64,000 bases of DNA from CADEED01 sp963842515 (GCA_963842515.1 CAWJGO010000005.1:186001-250000); one strand, 5' to 3'; counted from the stretch's first letter, positions 26,043 to 35,493 are shown. Translations and numbers: made by a program. Notes: generated by a model from the sequence alone, not told the origin.

Positions 26043-27143
26043 TTGGGCAGACGCACACCTCTATATGACCTGCACGTCGAGCAGGGCGCGCGCATGGTCG
26101 ATTTCGGCGGCTGGGACATGCCCGTCAACTACGGCTCACAGATCGAGGAGCACCACGCGGTGCGGCGTGACGCCGGCATCTTCGACGTGTCACACATGTG
26201 TGTCATTGATGCGCGCGGCCCCAAGGTGCGCGAATTCTTCTCCAGGCTCATCGCCAACGACGTCGCCAAGCTAACTACTTCGGGCAAGGCGCTCTACAGC
26301 TGCATGCTCAACGAGGCGGGCGGCGTCATCGACGACCTCATCGTCTATTTCCTCGACGAGAGCTGGTTCCGCGTGGTGGTCAACGCCGGCACGCGTGACA
26401 AGGATCTCGCCTGGATGCGCGGCATCGCTGCGCAGTTCGGCGTCGAGCTCACCGAGCGGGCCGACCTCGCCATGCTCGCAGTGCAAGGGCCCAACGCGCG
26501 TGCGAAGGTGGCGGCACTGCTGCCGGCCGAACATCGCGATGCGGCGCTGGCGCTGGAGGTTTTCTTCGGCCGCGAGCTCGGACCCTGGTTCGTCGCGCGC
26601 ACCGGCTACACGGGTGAGGATGGGTTCGAAATCATGCTGCCCGCCGGCGAGGCCGCGCGCCTGTGGCGGGCGCTGAACGAGCATGGCGTGAAGTCCGCGG
26701 GCCTGGGCGCGCGCGACACGCTGCGTCTCGAGGCGGCCATGAACCTCTATGGCAACGACATGGACGAGAGCCAGAATCCACTCGAGTCGGGCCTCGCCTG
26801 GACCGTGTCATTCGAGAATCCGGCGCGCGACTTCATCGGGCGCAAGGCGCTGGAAGCGATGAAGGCCGCCGGCCTCGCCAGCAAATTCGTCGCGCTGCTG
26901 CTGGAAGACCGCGGCGTGTTGCGCAGCCACCAGAAAGTCATCGTCGCCGGACTGCCCGACGGCCGGAACGCCGGCGAAATCACCAGCGGCACCTTCTCTC
27001 CGACGATGGAAAAATCCATCGCGCTGGCGCGCGTTCCGCGCGCCGCCGGCGCAGCGGTGCAGGTCGACGTCCGCGGCAAACTCCTGAACGCACGCGTCGT
27101 GAAAGCGCCGTTCGTGCGCCACGGCAAGATACTCGTTAGTTAG
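26043..27143 (+). CDS. gcvT: Aminomethyltransferase (glycine cleavage T protein)
   Basis: 366 residues from TTG 26043, which has an AGGAG site at ideal spacing; upstream in-frame codons belong to the leader hairpin and are rejected. E. coli GcvT is 364 residues. Motifs: VDFGGWDMPVNYG, the folate/aminomethyl Asp region DVSHM, RTGYTGEDGFE and the C-terminal barrel GEITSGTFSPTM. Transfers the methylene group to THF and releases ammonia. First gene of the gcv operon. Confidence 0.96.
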   Translation: MGRRTPLYDLHVEQGARMVDFGGWDMPVNYGSQIEEHHAVRRDAGIFDVSHMCVIDARGPKVREFFSRLIANDVAKLTTSGKALYSCMLNEAGGVIDDLIVYFLDESWFRVVVNAGTRDKDLAWMRGIAAQFGVELTERADLAMLAVQGPNARAKVAALLPAEHRDAALALEVFFGRELGPWFVARTGYTGEDGFEIMLPAGEAARLWRALNEHGVKSAGLGARDTLRLEAAMNLYGNDMDESQNPLESGLAWTVSFENPARDFIGRKALEAMKAAGLASKFVALLLEDRGVLRSHQKVIVAGLPDGRNAGEITSGTFSPTMEKSIALARVPRAAGAAVQVDVRGKLLNARVVKAPFVRHGKILVS

Positions 27144-27167
27144 TCCTCATTTGCGGAGCAAAATCTC

Positions 27168-27554
27168 ATGAGCAACGTCCCGGCGGATCTGAAGTACACC
27201 AAGTCGCACGAGTGGGTTCGCACGCTTGCCAATGGCAATGTCGAGGTGGGAATCACCGATCACGCGCAGGGCGCGCTCGGCGACCTGGTGTTCGTCGAGG
27301 TGCCGGACGCGGGCAAGGCCCTCAAGGCAGGGGACGCGTTCGCGGTGGTCGAATCGGTGAAGGCCGCGTCTGATGTGTATGCGCCGGTGGCCGGCGCGGT
27401 CCTCGAGGGGAATCCGGCGCTCGGCAGCCAGCCCGAGCTCATCAATTCCGAGCCTTACGGCGGCGGCTGGATCGCACGCCTGACGCCCGCGGGTGCTCCG
27501 TCGGGGCTGCTGTCGGCCGCCGAGTACCAGGCACACCTGGCCGCGGAGGGTTAA
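27168..27554 (+). CDS. gcvH: Glycine cleavage H protein
   Basis: 128 residues, normal length. Lipoyl-carrying Lys in AVVESVKAASDVYAP; start KYTKSHEWVR and end PYGGGWIARL are family hallmarks. Shuttles the aminomethyl group between P, T and L proteins. It lies 24 bp after gcvT and 2 bp before gcvPA. Confidence 0.97.
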   Translation: MSNVPADLKYTKSHEWVRTLANGNVEVGITDHAQGALGDLVFVEVPDAGKALKAGDAFAVVESVKAASDVYAPVAGAVLEGNPALGSQPELINSEPYGGGWIARLTPAGAPSGLLSAAEYQAHLAAEG

Positions 27555-27556
27555 CG

Positions 27557-28927
27557 ATGCCATTCAATCCGCACACGCCCAAGGACGTCGGCGACATGCT
27601 CGCCGCGATAGGCGCGAAGACCATCGACGAGCTGTTCGACGAAATTCCCAACGAGCTGCGCATCAAGGGACTCGCCGGCATTCCCGACGCACTCAATGAG
27701 ATGCAGACCGGCAAGCTCATGATGGCGCGTGCCGCGCAGGACGGCATGCCACTCAACTTCATCGGCGCCGGCGCCTACGAGCACCACATACCGGCCGCGG
27801 TGTGGGCCGTGACGACGCGTGGCGAGTTCTACAGCGCGTATACGCCGTACCAGGCCGAAGCTTCGCAGGGCACGCTGCAGCTCATCTATGAATATCAGAC
27901 GATGATTTCCTCGCTCACCGGCATGGAAGTCTCGAACGCGTCGCTGTACGACGGCGGCTCGGCGGTGGCCGAAGCCTCACTCATGGCCATTCGCGCGCAC
28001 CGGAAATCCAAGACGCAGCGCATCCTCGTACCGACGACCGTGCATCCCCACTACCGCAAGGTCGCGGTGTCCACGGCCACGGGCCAGGGCGTGCGCTTCG
28101 AGGAGGTGCCATGTTCCAAAGGTTTTCTCTCGGTCGCGGATCTGGCGAAGTACGAAGGCGAGGACATCACCGCCATCGTCATCCAGCAGCCGAACTTCTT
28201 CGGCGTGCTCGAAGACGTGGATGCCCTGACGGACTGGGCGCATGCCAACGGCATCTTCGTCATCGGTTCGGTCAACCCGACATCGCTCGCGATCTTGAAG
28301 CCACCCGGCGAATGGGGTGCCAAGGGTGCGGACATCGCCTGCGGCGATTGCCAGCCACTCGGCGTACCGCTGTCCTCTGGCGGTCCGTACGCGGGATTCC
28401 TCACCACGCGCATGGAATACGTGCGCCAGATGCCGGGCCGCATCGTCGGCCGTACCGTCGATGCCGACGGCAAACAGGGTTTTGCGCTCACGCTGCAGGC
28501 GCGCGAGCAGCACATCCGTCGTGGCAAAGCGACCTCGAACATCTGCACCAACCAGGGGTTGCTGGTCACGGCCGCCACGATTTACCTGAGCTTGTTAGGA
28601 CCGGAGGGCTTGAGCCGCGTTGCCAATGAGTCTCACCGGCGCACGCAGGAGCTCGTGGCCGCGCTCACGCGCGTCAAGGGTGTGAAGCTGGCTTTCGAGC
28701 GTCCCCGGTTCCACGAGGCGGTGTTACAGCTCGATCGTCCGGTGGCACCCGTCATCGCGGAGCTTGCGCGCCGCGGCATCGTTGGCGGATTCGACCTCAG
28801 CAACGACTACCCGGAGCTCGGGAATGCATTGCTGATATGCGCCACCGAGACGCGCAGCAGCGAAGACATCCAGAAGTACGCCGACGCGCTCACTGAAGCA
28901 CTCAAAGCCAACGTTCGGGCAGCTTAA
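27557..28927 (+). CDS. gcvPA: Glycine dehydrogenase (decarboxylating) subunit 1
   Basis: 456 residues, the N-terminal half of P protein as a separate subunit. MPFNPHTPKDVGDMLAAIG, FIGAGAYEHHIPAAV, YTPYQAEASQGTLQ and SNASLYDGGSA are characteristic. Lacks the PLP lysine, which is on subunit 2. The split P protein differs from the single-chain GcvP of enteric bacteria. Confidence 0.96.
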   Translation: MPFNPHTPKDVGDMLAAIGAKTIDELFDEIPNELRIKGLAGIPDALNEMQTGKLMMARAAQDGMPLNFIGAGAYEHHIPAAVWAVTTRGEFYSAYTPYQAEASQGTLQLIYEYQTMISSLTGMEVSNASLYDGGSAVAEASLMAIRAHRKSKTQRILVPTTVHPHYRKVAVSTATGQGVRFEEVPCSKGFLSVADLAKYEGEDITAIVIQQPNFFGVLEDVDALTDWAHANGIFVIGSVNPTSLAILKPPGEWGAKGADIACGDCQPLGVPLSSGGPYAGFLTTRMEYVRQMPGRIVGRTVDADGKQGFALTLQAREQHIRRGKATSNICTNQGLLVTAATIYLSLLGPEGLSRVANESHRRTQELVAALTRVKGVKLAFERPRFHEAVLQLDRPVAPVIAELARRGIVGGFDLSNDYPELGNALLICATETRSSEDIQKYADALTEALKANVRAA

Positions 28928-28941
28928 GGAATAGTTTCACC

Positions 28942-30483
28942 ATGGCAATGCTCAAACATCCCGAAAAGATCATCTTCGAATACTCGCGTCCGGGACGAGG
29001 CGCGTTCGGCCAGTGGCCGACGGAACGCGACACACCCGACGAAATCGCTGCCGACATTCCGGAAGATCTTCGCCGGAAAAAACCCGCGATGCTGCCGGAG
29101 CTCTCCGAGCTCGAAGTGGTGCGGCATTTCACCAAACTGTCGCAGCTCAATTTCTCCATCGACACGCATTTCTATCCGCTGGGTTCGTGCACGATGAAAT
29201 ACAACCCCAAAGCCTGCAACTCATTTGCAATGCTGCCGGGTTTCCTCAATCGCCATCCGCTCGCGCCGGAATCCCTGGGGCAAGGTTTCCTGGCCTGCAT
29301 GTTCGAGCTGCAGGAGATGCTCAAAGAGGTCACGGGCATGCAGGGCGTGGCGCTGTCGCCCATGGCCGGCGCGCACGGGGAGTTCGCCGGCGTGGCCATG
29401 ATTCGCGCCTATCACCGCGCGCGCGGCGATCTGGCCCGCAACGAAATCATCGTGCCCGAGGCGGCGCATGGCACGAACCCGGCCACCGCCACGATGTGCG
29501 GCTGCGTGGTGAAGGAGATTCCCGTCAACGCCGAAGGCGACGTTGATGTCGAAGCGCTGAAAGCCGCCGTGGGTCCGAACACCGCGGGGATCATGCTCAC
29601 CAATCCTTCCACCTGCGGTGTGTTCGAACGGCGTATCAAGGAAGTCGCAAAGATCGTGCACGACGCGGGCGGTCTGCTGTACTACGACGGCGCGAACCTC
29701 AATGCCATCCTTGGCAAGGTGCGTCCCGGGGACATGGGTTTCGACGTCATTCACATGAACCTGCACAAGACCTTCTCCACGCCTCACGGCGGTGGTGGTC
29801 CGGGCGCCGGCGCGGTGGGTGTGAGCCAGCGACTGCTGCCTTTCATGCCTATTCCGGTGGTTGGCAGGGAAGGTGACAAGTACCGCTGGCTCACGGAGAA
29901 AGACCTTCCGCAATCCATCGGCCGTCTTTCGGCGTTCATGGGCAATGCCGGCGTGCTGCTGCGCGCATACATCTACATGCGCATGCTCGGGCGCGAGGGC
30001 ATGCACCGCGTGGGCGAGTACGCGACGCTCAATGCCAACTATCTGATGGCGCGCCTCGCCAAAGTGGGGTTCGATCCGGCGTATCCGACGCGCCGCGCCA
30101 GCCACGAGTTCATCATCACGGCGAAGAAGCAGAAAAACGATCTCGGTGTCTCGGCAATGGATATCGCCAAACGCCTGCTCGACTATGGGTTCCACGCTCC
30201 CACTACCTACTTCCCGTTGCTGGTCCCGGAATGCCTGCTCATCGAGCCCACCGAAACCGAAAGCAAGGAAGCGCTCGACGGTTTCATCGACGCCATGGCG
30301 GCGATCTTGAAGGAGGCCGAAACCGAGGCCGATCTCGTCAGGTCGGCGCCTCACACCATGACGGTGCGGCGGCTCGACGACGTGCGCGCCGCGCGTCAGC
30401 TCGACCTCGTCTGGAAGCCGTCCCAGGGGCTGCGCCCCACGTCGGAAAACGCCGCCGAAGCGACGTCGTCCGAAAAAAACTGA
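28942..30483 (+). CDS. gcvPB: Glycine dehydrogenase (decarboxylating) subunit 2
   Basis: 513 residues. PLP lysine in DVIHMNLHKTFSTPHGGGG; LGSCTMKYNPK and AHGTNPATA match the C-terminal half of P protein. Catalyses PLP-dependent decarboxylation of glycine, loading H protein. Its last 18 or so residues (GLRPTSENAAEATSSEKN) are encoded by the double-hairpin repeat copy B and are not family sequence. Confidence 0.96.
   Translation: MAMLKHPEKIIFEYSRPGRGAFGQWPTERDTPDEIAADIPEDLRRKKPAMLPELSELEVVRHFTKLSQLNFSIDTHFYPLGSCTMKYNPKACNSFAMLPGFLNRHPLAPESLGQGFLACMFELQEMLKEVTGMQGVALSPMAGAHGEFAGVAMIRAYHRARGDLARNEIIVPEAAHGTNPATATMCGCVVKEIPVNAEGDVDVEALKAAVGPNTAGIMLTNPSTCGVFERRIKEVAKIVHDAGGLLYYDGANLNAILGKVRPGDMGFDVIHMNLHKTFSTPHGGGGPGAGAVGVSQRLLPFMPIPVVGREGDKYRWLTEKDLPQSIGRLSAFMGNAGVLLRAYIYMRMLGREGMHRVGEYATLNANYLMARLAKVGFDPAYPTRRASHEFIITAKKQKNDLGVSAMDIAKRLLDYGFHAPTTYFPLLVPECLLIEPTETESKEALDGFIDAMAAILKEAETEADLVRSAPHTMTVRRLDDVRAARQLDLVWKPSQGLRPTSENAAEATSSEKN
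30424..30475 (-). repeat. Double-hairpin repeat, copy B, inside gcvPB
   Basis: Plus strand: GGGGC-TGC-GCCCC, CACGTCGGAAAACGCCG, then CGCCGAAGCGACG. Near-identical to copy A over the linker. It forms the C-terminal codons of gcvPB, so the element has become coding sequence. Confidence 0.75.
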
Positions 30484-30511
30484 GGGCTCACTCTGATAGA
30501 GTCGGCCCCCG

Positions 30512-30886
30512 ATGAATGACGTAGGCGACCGATTCAAACCGACCGGCTTCACGCGCATGTTTCGGGCCTTTGGCGCGAGCATGATGGGCTTCTCGGGCGC
30601 CTTCCGCGAGGAGGCCGCGTTCCGGCAGGAACTCGCCCTGGCGGTGGTGGTCATTCCCCTGGGCCTGTGGTTAGGTCGCAATGGCATCGAACGCGCGTTG
30701 TTGATAGCTCCAATGTTCCTGGTGCTGATCGTCGAGCTGATCAACAGCGCCATCGAAGCCACGGTCGACCGCATCGGGCTCGAGCGCCACAAGTTGTCGG
30801 GTCTCGCCAAGGACATCGGTTCCGCGGCGGTACTGACATCGCTGCTGCTGCTGGCGGTGATCTGGACTCTGGTTCTCTGGCGCTGA
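30512..30886 (+). CDS. dgkA: Diacylglycerol kinase (prokaryotic DgkA)
   Basis: 124 residues with three membrane helices; active-site stretch ELINSAIEATVDRIGLE and an amphipathic N-terminus with FREEAAFRQEL (metal/ATP Glu). Recycles diacylglycerol to phosphatidic acid in the inner membrane. A TAGAGT box ends 9 nt before the ATG and no RBS is seen, suggesting a very short leader. Confidence 0.95.
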   Translation: MNDVGDRFKPTGFTRMFRAFGASMMGFSGAFREEAAFRQELALAVVVIPLGLWLGRNGIERALLIAPMFLVLIVELINSAIEATVDRIGLERHKLSGLAKDIGSAAVLTSLLLLAVIWTLVLWR

Positions 30887-30912
30887 TCTCCTAACAACCC
30901 GAAGGACTCCGC

Positions 30913-33786
30913 ATGCAACCACGCCGTCTGCTGGTAATGGGCCTGATCCTCGTGACTCCGGCACTCTTGCAGCAGGCGTGGGCGCAGCAAGCGCCTCCCC
31001 AGGTGGTGGCGCAATCCACCGCCACCCAGGCCGCCATACCACAGGCCGAAGGCGAGAGCGCCGCCTGGCGCGGCACGCTCGCTCGCGTCGCCGAAAGCGT
31101 GGTGGCCATCGAGATCGACCAGACGCGCGCGTTCGATACGGAGTGGAATTCTTCAGCCCAGGCCACCGGCTTCGTCGTGGACGCCGAGCGGGGGCTGATC
31201 CTCACCAACCGGCATGTGGTCACGCCGGGTCCGGTCACCTCGGAGGCGACCTTCCTCAATCGCGAGGAAGTCCAGCTGTATCCGGTCTACCGCGATCCCA
31301 TCCACGACTTCGGCATCTATCGCTACGACCCGAAGAAGCTGCGCTTCATCAGACCCCGCTCGCTGTCGCTGTATCCAGATGGCGCGCAGATCGGCCGCGA
31401 AATCCGCGTCATCGGCAACAATGCCGGAGAGCAGCTTTCCATCCTCGCCGGCACCATCGCCAAGCTGGATCGCGACGCGCCCGAGTACGGAATCGGCAAA
31501 TACAACGACTTCAACACGTTTTATCTGCAAGCCGCGTCCGGCACATCCGGAGGTTCCTCGGGTTCGCCCGTCATCGACATCCAGGGCCGCGTCATTGCGC
31601 TCAACGCCGGCGGCGCCACCGGTGCCGCGTCCAGCTTCTATCTACCGCTCGGGCGTGTGAAACGCGCGCTGGACCTCATCCAGGCGGGCAAGGCCGTGCC
31701 GCGCGGCGCGCTGCAGGTGGTGTTCCACTACACGCCGTATGACGAGCTGCGCCGGCTCGGCCTCACCGAAAAAACCGAAGAGTCCGCGCGCAAGGCATTC
31801 CCCGCACTCACCGGCATGCTGGTGGTCAACGAAGTGCTCCCGGGCGGCCCCGCGGATGGCACGCTGCAGCCCGGCGACGTGCTGGTCCGTGTGAATGGCA
31901 AACTCGTGTCGGAGTTCGAGCCGCTCGAACAGGTCACCGACGACTCCGTCGGCGGCACCGTCGAGCTCGAGCTGGAGCGCGGCGGCAAACCGATCAGCGC
32001 CAAGCTCAACGTCGGCAATCTGCACGACATCACGCCGTCGGCGTACCTGGAATTCGGCGATACCGTGGTGCACACCGTTTCTTATCAGATGGCGCGCCAC
32101 TTCAATGTCGCCGTGAATGGCGTGTACGTCGCCAACCCGGGTTACATCTTCGGCGCTGCCGGAGTGCCGCGCGGCGCCGTGATATCCAGCGCCAATGGCA
32201 AGCCCACGCCCACGCTCGCCGCCTTCGAAGCCGTGGTGGCGGGCCTGGCCGATGCGGAGCGCTTCACCGTGCGCTACTCGACGGTCGATGACCCAAATGG
32301 CTCGAGCGTGCGCAGCGCGCGCATGGACCGCCGCTGGTTCCCGGCCAAGCATTGCCTGCGCGATGACGCCGCGGGCCTGTGGCAATGCGCGTCGTTACCC
32401 AACTTGGGCTCCGTGAAACCTGATGTCGGTGGCAGCACGCGCTTCTCCAAGCCCGATGATCCGCGCGCCGCGGCGCTCGCCGCGACCCTCGTGGGCGTGG
32501 GCTTCGATATGCCGTACTCGGTCTCGGGCATCACCGAGCGCAACTACCGCGGCACGGGCCTGGTCGTCGATGCCACCCGCGGGCTGGTGGTGGTCGACCG
32601 CAATACAGTGCCGGTGTCGATGGGCGACGTGCGCGTGGTATTCGCCGGCACGCTCGAAATCCCGGGCAAGGTGGAGTTCGTGCATCCGTTGCACAACCTC
32701 GCCATCGTCAGCTACGACCCCAAGCTGGTCGGCACCACGCCGGTGCGCAGCGCGAAGTTGTTAGACCGCAAGATCACCCCGGGCGAGACACTGTGGGTGG
32801 TCGGCATGGGAGCCGACAGCGAGCTCAATACGCGCAGCACGCAGGTATCGTCGCTGTCGCCCATCCAGTTGCCGCTGTCGCGCACCATGCAATTCCGTGA
32901 GAGCAATCTCGAAACCATCCAGCTGGTGAACGGGCCCAGCGACTTCGATGGTGCGCTCACCGATTCCACCGGCAACGTCGTCGGGCTGTGGTCGAGTTTC
33001 GCCTGGGAAAGCGGCCGGGAAATCCAGCAGGAAAATCGCGGCGTGGCCATCGGCGTGGTGGCGGACATGCTTCGTCGCGTCCAGGCCAACCAGTCGCTGT
33101 TCTCGCTCGAGGCCGAGCTGGTGCCGCAGCCGCTCGCCGCCGCGCGGCGGCTCGGCTTGTCGGATGCGTGGCTGCGCAAACTCGAGCTTGCGAGCCCGAA
33201 CCAGCGCCAGGTGCTGTCCATCGTGCGACTGGTGGGCGGATCGCCGGCCGTCGGGCGTCTCAAGCAGGGCGACATCCTGCTGTCCATCGACGACAAGGTG
33301 GTCACCAAATTCCGCGAGGTCGAGCTCGCGGTCGCCGACAAACCCGAAGTCAGCGTCGTGGTCTGGCGCGACGGGGAAGAACAGGTCGTTCCGCTTCCCA
33401 CCGCGGCGTTGAGCGGCAACGACATCGATCGTATCGTCATGTGGGCGGGCGCCACCTTGCAGGCGCCACACCGCGCCATGATCGCGCAGCGCGGCATACC
33501 GCCGGAAGGTGTGTACGTGGGCTACTTCGCCTATGGTTCGCCAGCCACGCGATATGGACTCTTCCCCGGCCGGCGCATCGTGGAAGTCGACGGCATTCCC
33601 ACCCCGAACCTCGATGAATTCCTCAAGGTGGTGTCGGCCCGGCCGGATCGGTCGGCGATCCGGCTGCGCACCATCACCTGGAACAATGCCCCGGAAGTCA
33701 TAACCTTGAAGCTAGACCATCATTACTGGCCGACTTACGAGCTCAAACGGGAAATGGATGGATGGGTGCGGCGCGATCTCGAGTGA
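30913..33786 (+). CDS. Large HtrA/Nma111-like protease with a second, inactive protease domain
   Basis: 957 residues with a signal peptide (to about 24). First trypsin-like domain about 50-265 with triad H101 (LTNRHVV), D132 (PIHDFGIY) and S216 (SGTSGGSSGSPV). PDZ about 280-375. Second protease-like domain about 525-730 repeats the fold (GTGLVVDATRGLVVVDR, HNLAIVSYDP), but its Ser position reads GPSDFDGALTD, so it is dead. Two more PDZ-like regions follow (about 745-830, 845-940). This duplicated layout is that of yeast Nma111, not of DegP/DegS. Presumed periplasmic quality-control protease. Confidence 0.88.
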   Translation: MQPRRLLVMGLILVTPALLQQAWAQQAPPQVVAQSTATQAAIPQAEGESAAWRGTLARVAESVVAIEIDQTRAFDTEWNSSAQATGFVVDAERGLILTNRHVVTPGPVTSEATFLNREEVQLYPVYRDPIHDFGIYRYDPKKLRFIRPRSLSLYPDGAQIGREIRVIGNNAGEQLSILAGTIAKLDRDAPEYGIGKYNDFNTFYLQAASGTSGGSSGSPVIDIQGRVIALNAGGATGAASSFYLPLGRVKRALDLIQAGKAVPRGALQVVFHYTPYDELRRLGLTEKTEESARKAFPALTGMLVVNEVLPGGPADGTLQPGDVLVRVNGKLVSEFEPLEQVTDDSVGGTVELELERGGKPISAKLNVGNLHDITPSAYLEFGDTVVHTVSYQMARHFNVAVNGVYVANPGYIFGAAGVPRGAVISSANGKPTPTLAAFEAVVAGLADAERFTVRYSTVDDPNGSSVRSARMDRRWFPAKHCLRDDAAGLWQCASLPNLGSVKPDVGGSTRFSKPDDPRAAALAATLVGVGFDMPYSVSGITERNYRGTGLVVDATRGLVVVDRNTVPVSMGDVRVVFAGTLEIPGKVEFVHPLHNLAIVSYDPKLVGTTPVRSAKLLDRKITPGETLWVVGMGADSELNTRSTQVSSLSPIQLPLSRTMQFRESNLETIQLVNGPSDFDGALTDSTGNVVGLWSSFAWESGREIQQENRGVAIGVVADMLRRVQANQSLFSLEAELVPQPLAAARRLGLSDAWLRKLELASPNQRQVLSIVRLVGGSPAVGRLKQGDILLSIDDKVVTKFREVELAVADKPEVSVVVWRDGEEQVVPLPTAALSGNDIDRIVMWAGATLQAPHRAMIAQRGIPPEGVYVGYFAYGSPATRYGLFPGRRIVEVDGIPTPNLDEFLKVVSARPDRSAIRLRTITWNNAPEVITLKLDHHYWPTYELKREMDGWVRRDLE

Positions 33787-33816
33787 GTGAGTGGGCGTCC
33801 CTAGTACAATGCGCGC

Positions 33817-34848
33817 ATGGTCCGAGTCGTTCGAGCAACTCTTGTAGAACTGGAAACCGCCGTCACCGCGCTGCGTGACGGCGAGCTCGTCGTCTTTCCG
33901 ACCGAAACGGTCTACGGCCTTGGCGCCAATGCGCAGAACCCGGCCGCCGTGCGGCGCATTTTCGAGCTCAAGGAACGGCCGGCCGATCATCCGGTCATCG
34001 TGCACCTCGACAACCCCAAGTACCTGCATCGCTGGGCGCGCGAAGTCCCGGAGAATGCCCGCAAGCTCGCGGCGCGCTTCTGGCCTGGGCCGCTGACCAT
34101 GGTGTTGCCACGCTCCGACGCGGTGCACGACGTGGTCACCGGCGGACAGGACACCGTGGCCATCCGCGTGCCCTCACATCCCATGGCGCAGCAGTTGCTG
34201 ACGGCCTTCGGTGGCGGTATCGCCGCGCCCTCGGCGAACCGCTTCGGCCGCGTGAGCCCGACGCGCGCCGAACACGTGCGCGAAGAATTCGGCGACGCCG
34301 TGCGCGTGATGCTCGACGGAGGCGAAAGTCAGATCGGGCTCGAATCCACGATCGTGAGCTTCGATGGCGAGCAGGTGCGGTTGCTGCGGCCCGGTTTCGT
34401 CACGTACTCGCAGATAAAGGACGTGGTGGGCGACGTCATCGTCGGCGCCGGCACCACCACGCCGCGGGTGCCCGGCGCCAAGGTTTCCCACTATGCGCCG
34501 ATGACGCCGATGACCATCGTGCCGGTCGACGAGATCGACAAACACGCAGAAACCCTGTCGGAAGGCGGGCGGCGCGTGGCGGTGCTGGCGATGCGTCTGC
34601 CGCTCAAGACCTATCCATCGGTCACGTGGATCAATGCGGGACGGCGTCCCGATGCCTACGCGCACGATCTGTATTCGAACCTGCGCGCGCTCGACAAGGC
34701 CGGATGCGAACAGATCCTCGTGCAGGACGTGCCCAGCGACGAGAAATGGACCGCAATTCGCGATCGCCTGAGCCGTGGAGCCGGGGCAGGCGCCCCGAGC
34801 GACAGTGAGCAGTACGCCGAGACCGGCGGATACAGCGTTCTCCCGTGA
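33817..34848 (+). CDS. tsaC: L-threonylcarbamoyladenylate synthase, Sua5 type
   Basis: 343 residues: YrdC domain (about 1-200; VVFPTETVYGLGANA, KERPADHPVIVHL, SANRFGRVSPT) plus a C-terminal Sua5 domain reached through PGAKVSHYAPM. Makes threonylcarbamoyl-AMP for the t6A37 tRNA modification. The long Sua5 form rather than the short TsaC. TACAAT ends 6 nt before the ATG and there is no RBS: candidate leaderless mRNA. Confidence 0.95.
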   Translation: MVRVVRATLVELETAVTALRDGELVVFPTETVYGLGANAQNPAAVRRIFELKERPADHPVIVHLDNPKYLHRWAREVPENARKLAARFWPGPLTMVLPRSDAVHDVVTGGQDTVAIRVPSHPMAQQLLTAFGGGIAAPSANRFGRVSPTRAEHVREEFGDAVRVMLDGGESQIGLESTIVSFDGEQVRLLRPGFVTYSQIKDVVGDVIVGAGTTTPRVPGAKVSHYAPMTPMTIVPVDEIDKHAETLSEGGRRVAVLAMRLPLKTYPSVTWINAGRRPDAYAHDLYSNLRALDKAGCEQILVQDVPSDEKWTAIRDRLSRGAGAGAPSDSEQYAETGGYSVLP

Positions 34849-34856
34849 GGTAATCC

Positions 34857-35198
34857 ATGCCGGTACCGTGGCTCGTCGTCGGCAAGCTGGTCTTGAACAA
34901 TCTCGACACCATCATCGGCGTCGTCAGGCCCGCCTTCACGCGCAAGAAAGTCGACGCGCTTCCGACGCAGACGGATCTGCTGAACCAGCAGATCGCGGAG
35001 TTGCAGGCGGCGGCGTCCAGCAATGCCGAGCAGATCGCCAAGCTCGCCGCGCAGCTCAAGGAAGTGGTGGCAGCGCTCGAGCAGGCTGGCACCGAGGCGG
35101 CTGCGCAGCGGGCAAAGATCCGGAAACAGGCGCTCGTCGCGATAGGGGTCTCTGTGCTGGCGCTGGTCCTTGCGGGCGCGCTGGTATTCACGCAATGA
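34857..35198 (+). CDS. Small coiled-coil protein with C-terminal membrane anchor
   Basis: 113 residues, no family recognised. N-terminal helix (WLVVGKLVLNNLDTIIGVV), a coiled coil at about 40-85 (LLNQQIAELQAAASSNAEQI), and a C-terminal hydrophobic helix (LVAIGVSVLALVLAGALVF) that would anchor it in the inner membrane. GAGG precedes the start; 8 bp after tsaC, so probably co-transcribed. Confidence 0.75.
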   Translation: MPVPWLVVGKLVLNNLDTIIGVVRPAFTRKKVDALPTQTDLLNQQIAELQAAASSNAEQIAKLAAQLKEVVAALEQAGTEAAAQRAKIRKQALVAIGVSVLALVLAGALVFTQ

Positions 35199-35244
35199 GC
35201 CGTGCACCGGCGAAAACCATGCGCGATGGAGGCGCGGCCTGCAC

Positions 35245-35493
35245 ATGAAAAGGCTTTCCAGGATTCTTTTCGCCGCCTGGTCGATCGCCGGCATGGCGCA
35301 GGCGGAAGTCACGCGTCACCCTGGCAGCAACGAGGCGCTGCCGGACCAGAAATATATCCACGTGATCAGCGAAACCGATTCGCCTGTCCAGCAAACCTGG
35401 ATCAAGGCGCTGCCGCGCGGGGAGATCCTGCTACCCGGAGCTCTCGAGGCGCTGGAGCTGACCATCGAGTTCGTGAAGCAACCGCGTCAGTAG
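35245..35493 (+). CDS. Small secreted hypothetical protein
   Basis: 82 residues from ATG 35245 with a signal peptide (MKRLSRILFAAWSIAGMAQA). The mature part is about 62 residues with no Cys and no known family. GGAGG lies 12 bases upstream. Its last 7 bp overlap the end of slyX on the other strand. Confidence 0.65.
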   Translation: MKRLSRILFAAWSIAGMAQAEVTRHPGSNEALPDQKYIHVISETDSPVQQTWIKALPRGEILLPGALEALELTIEFVKQPRQ

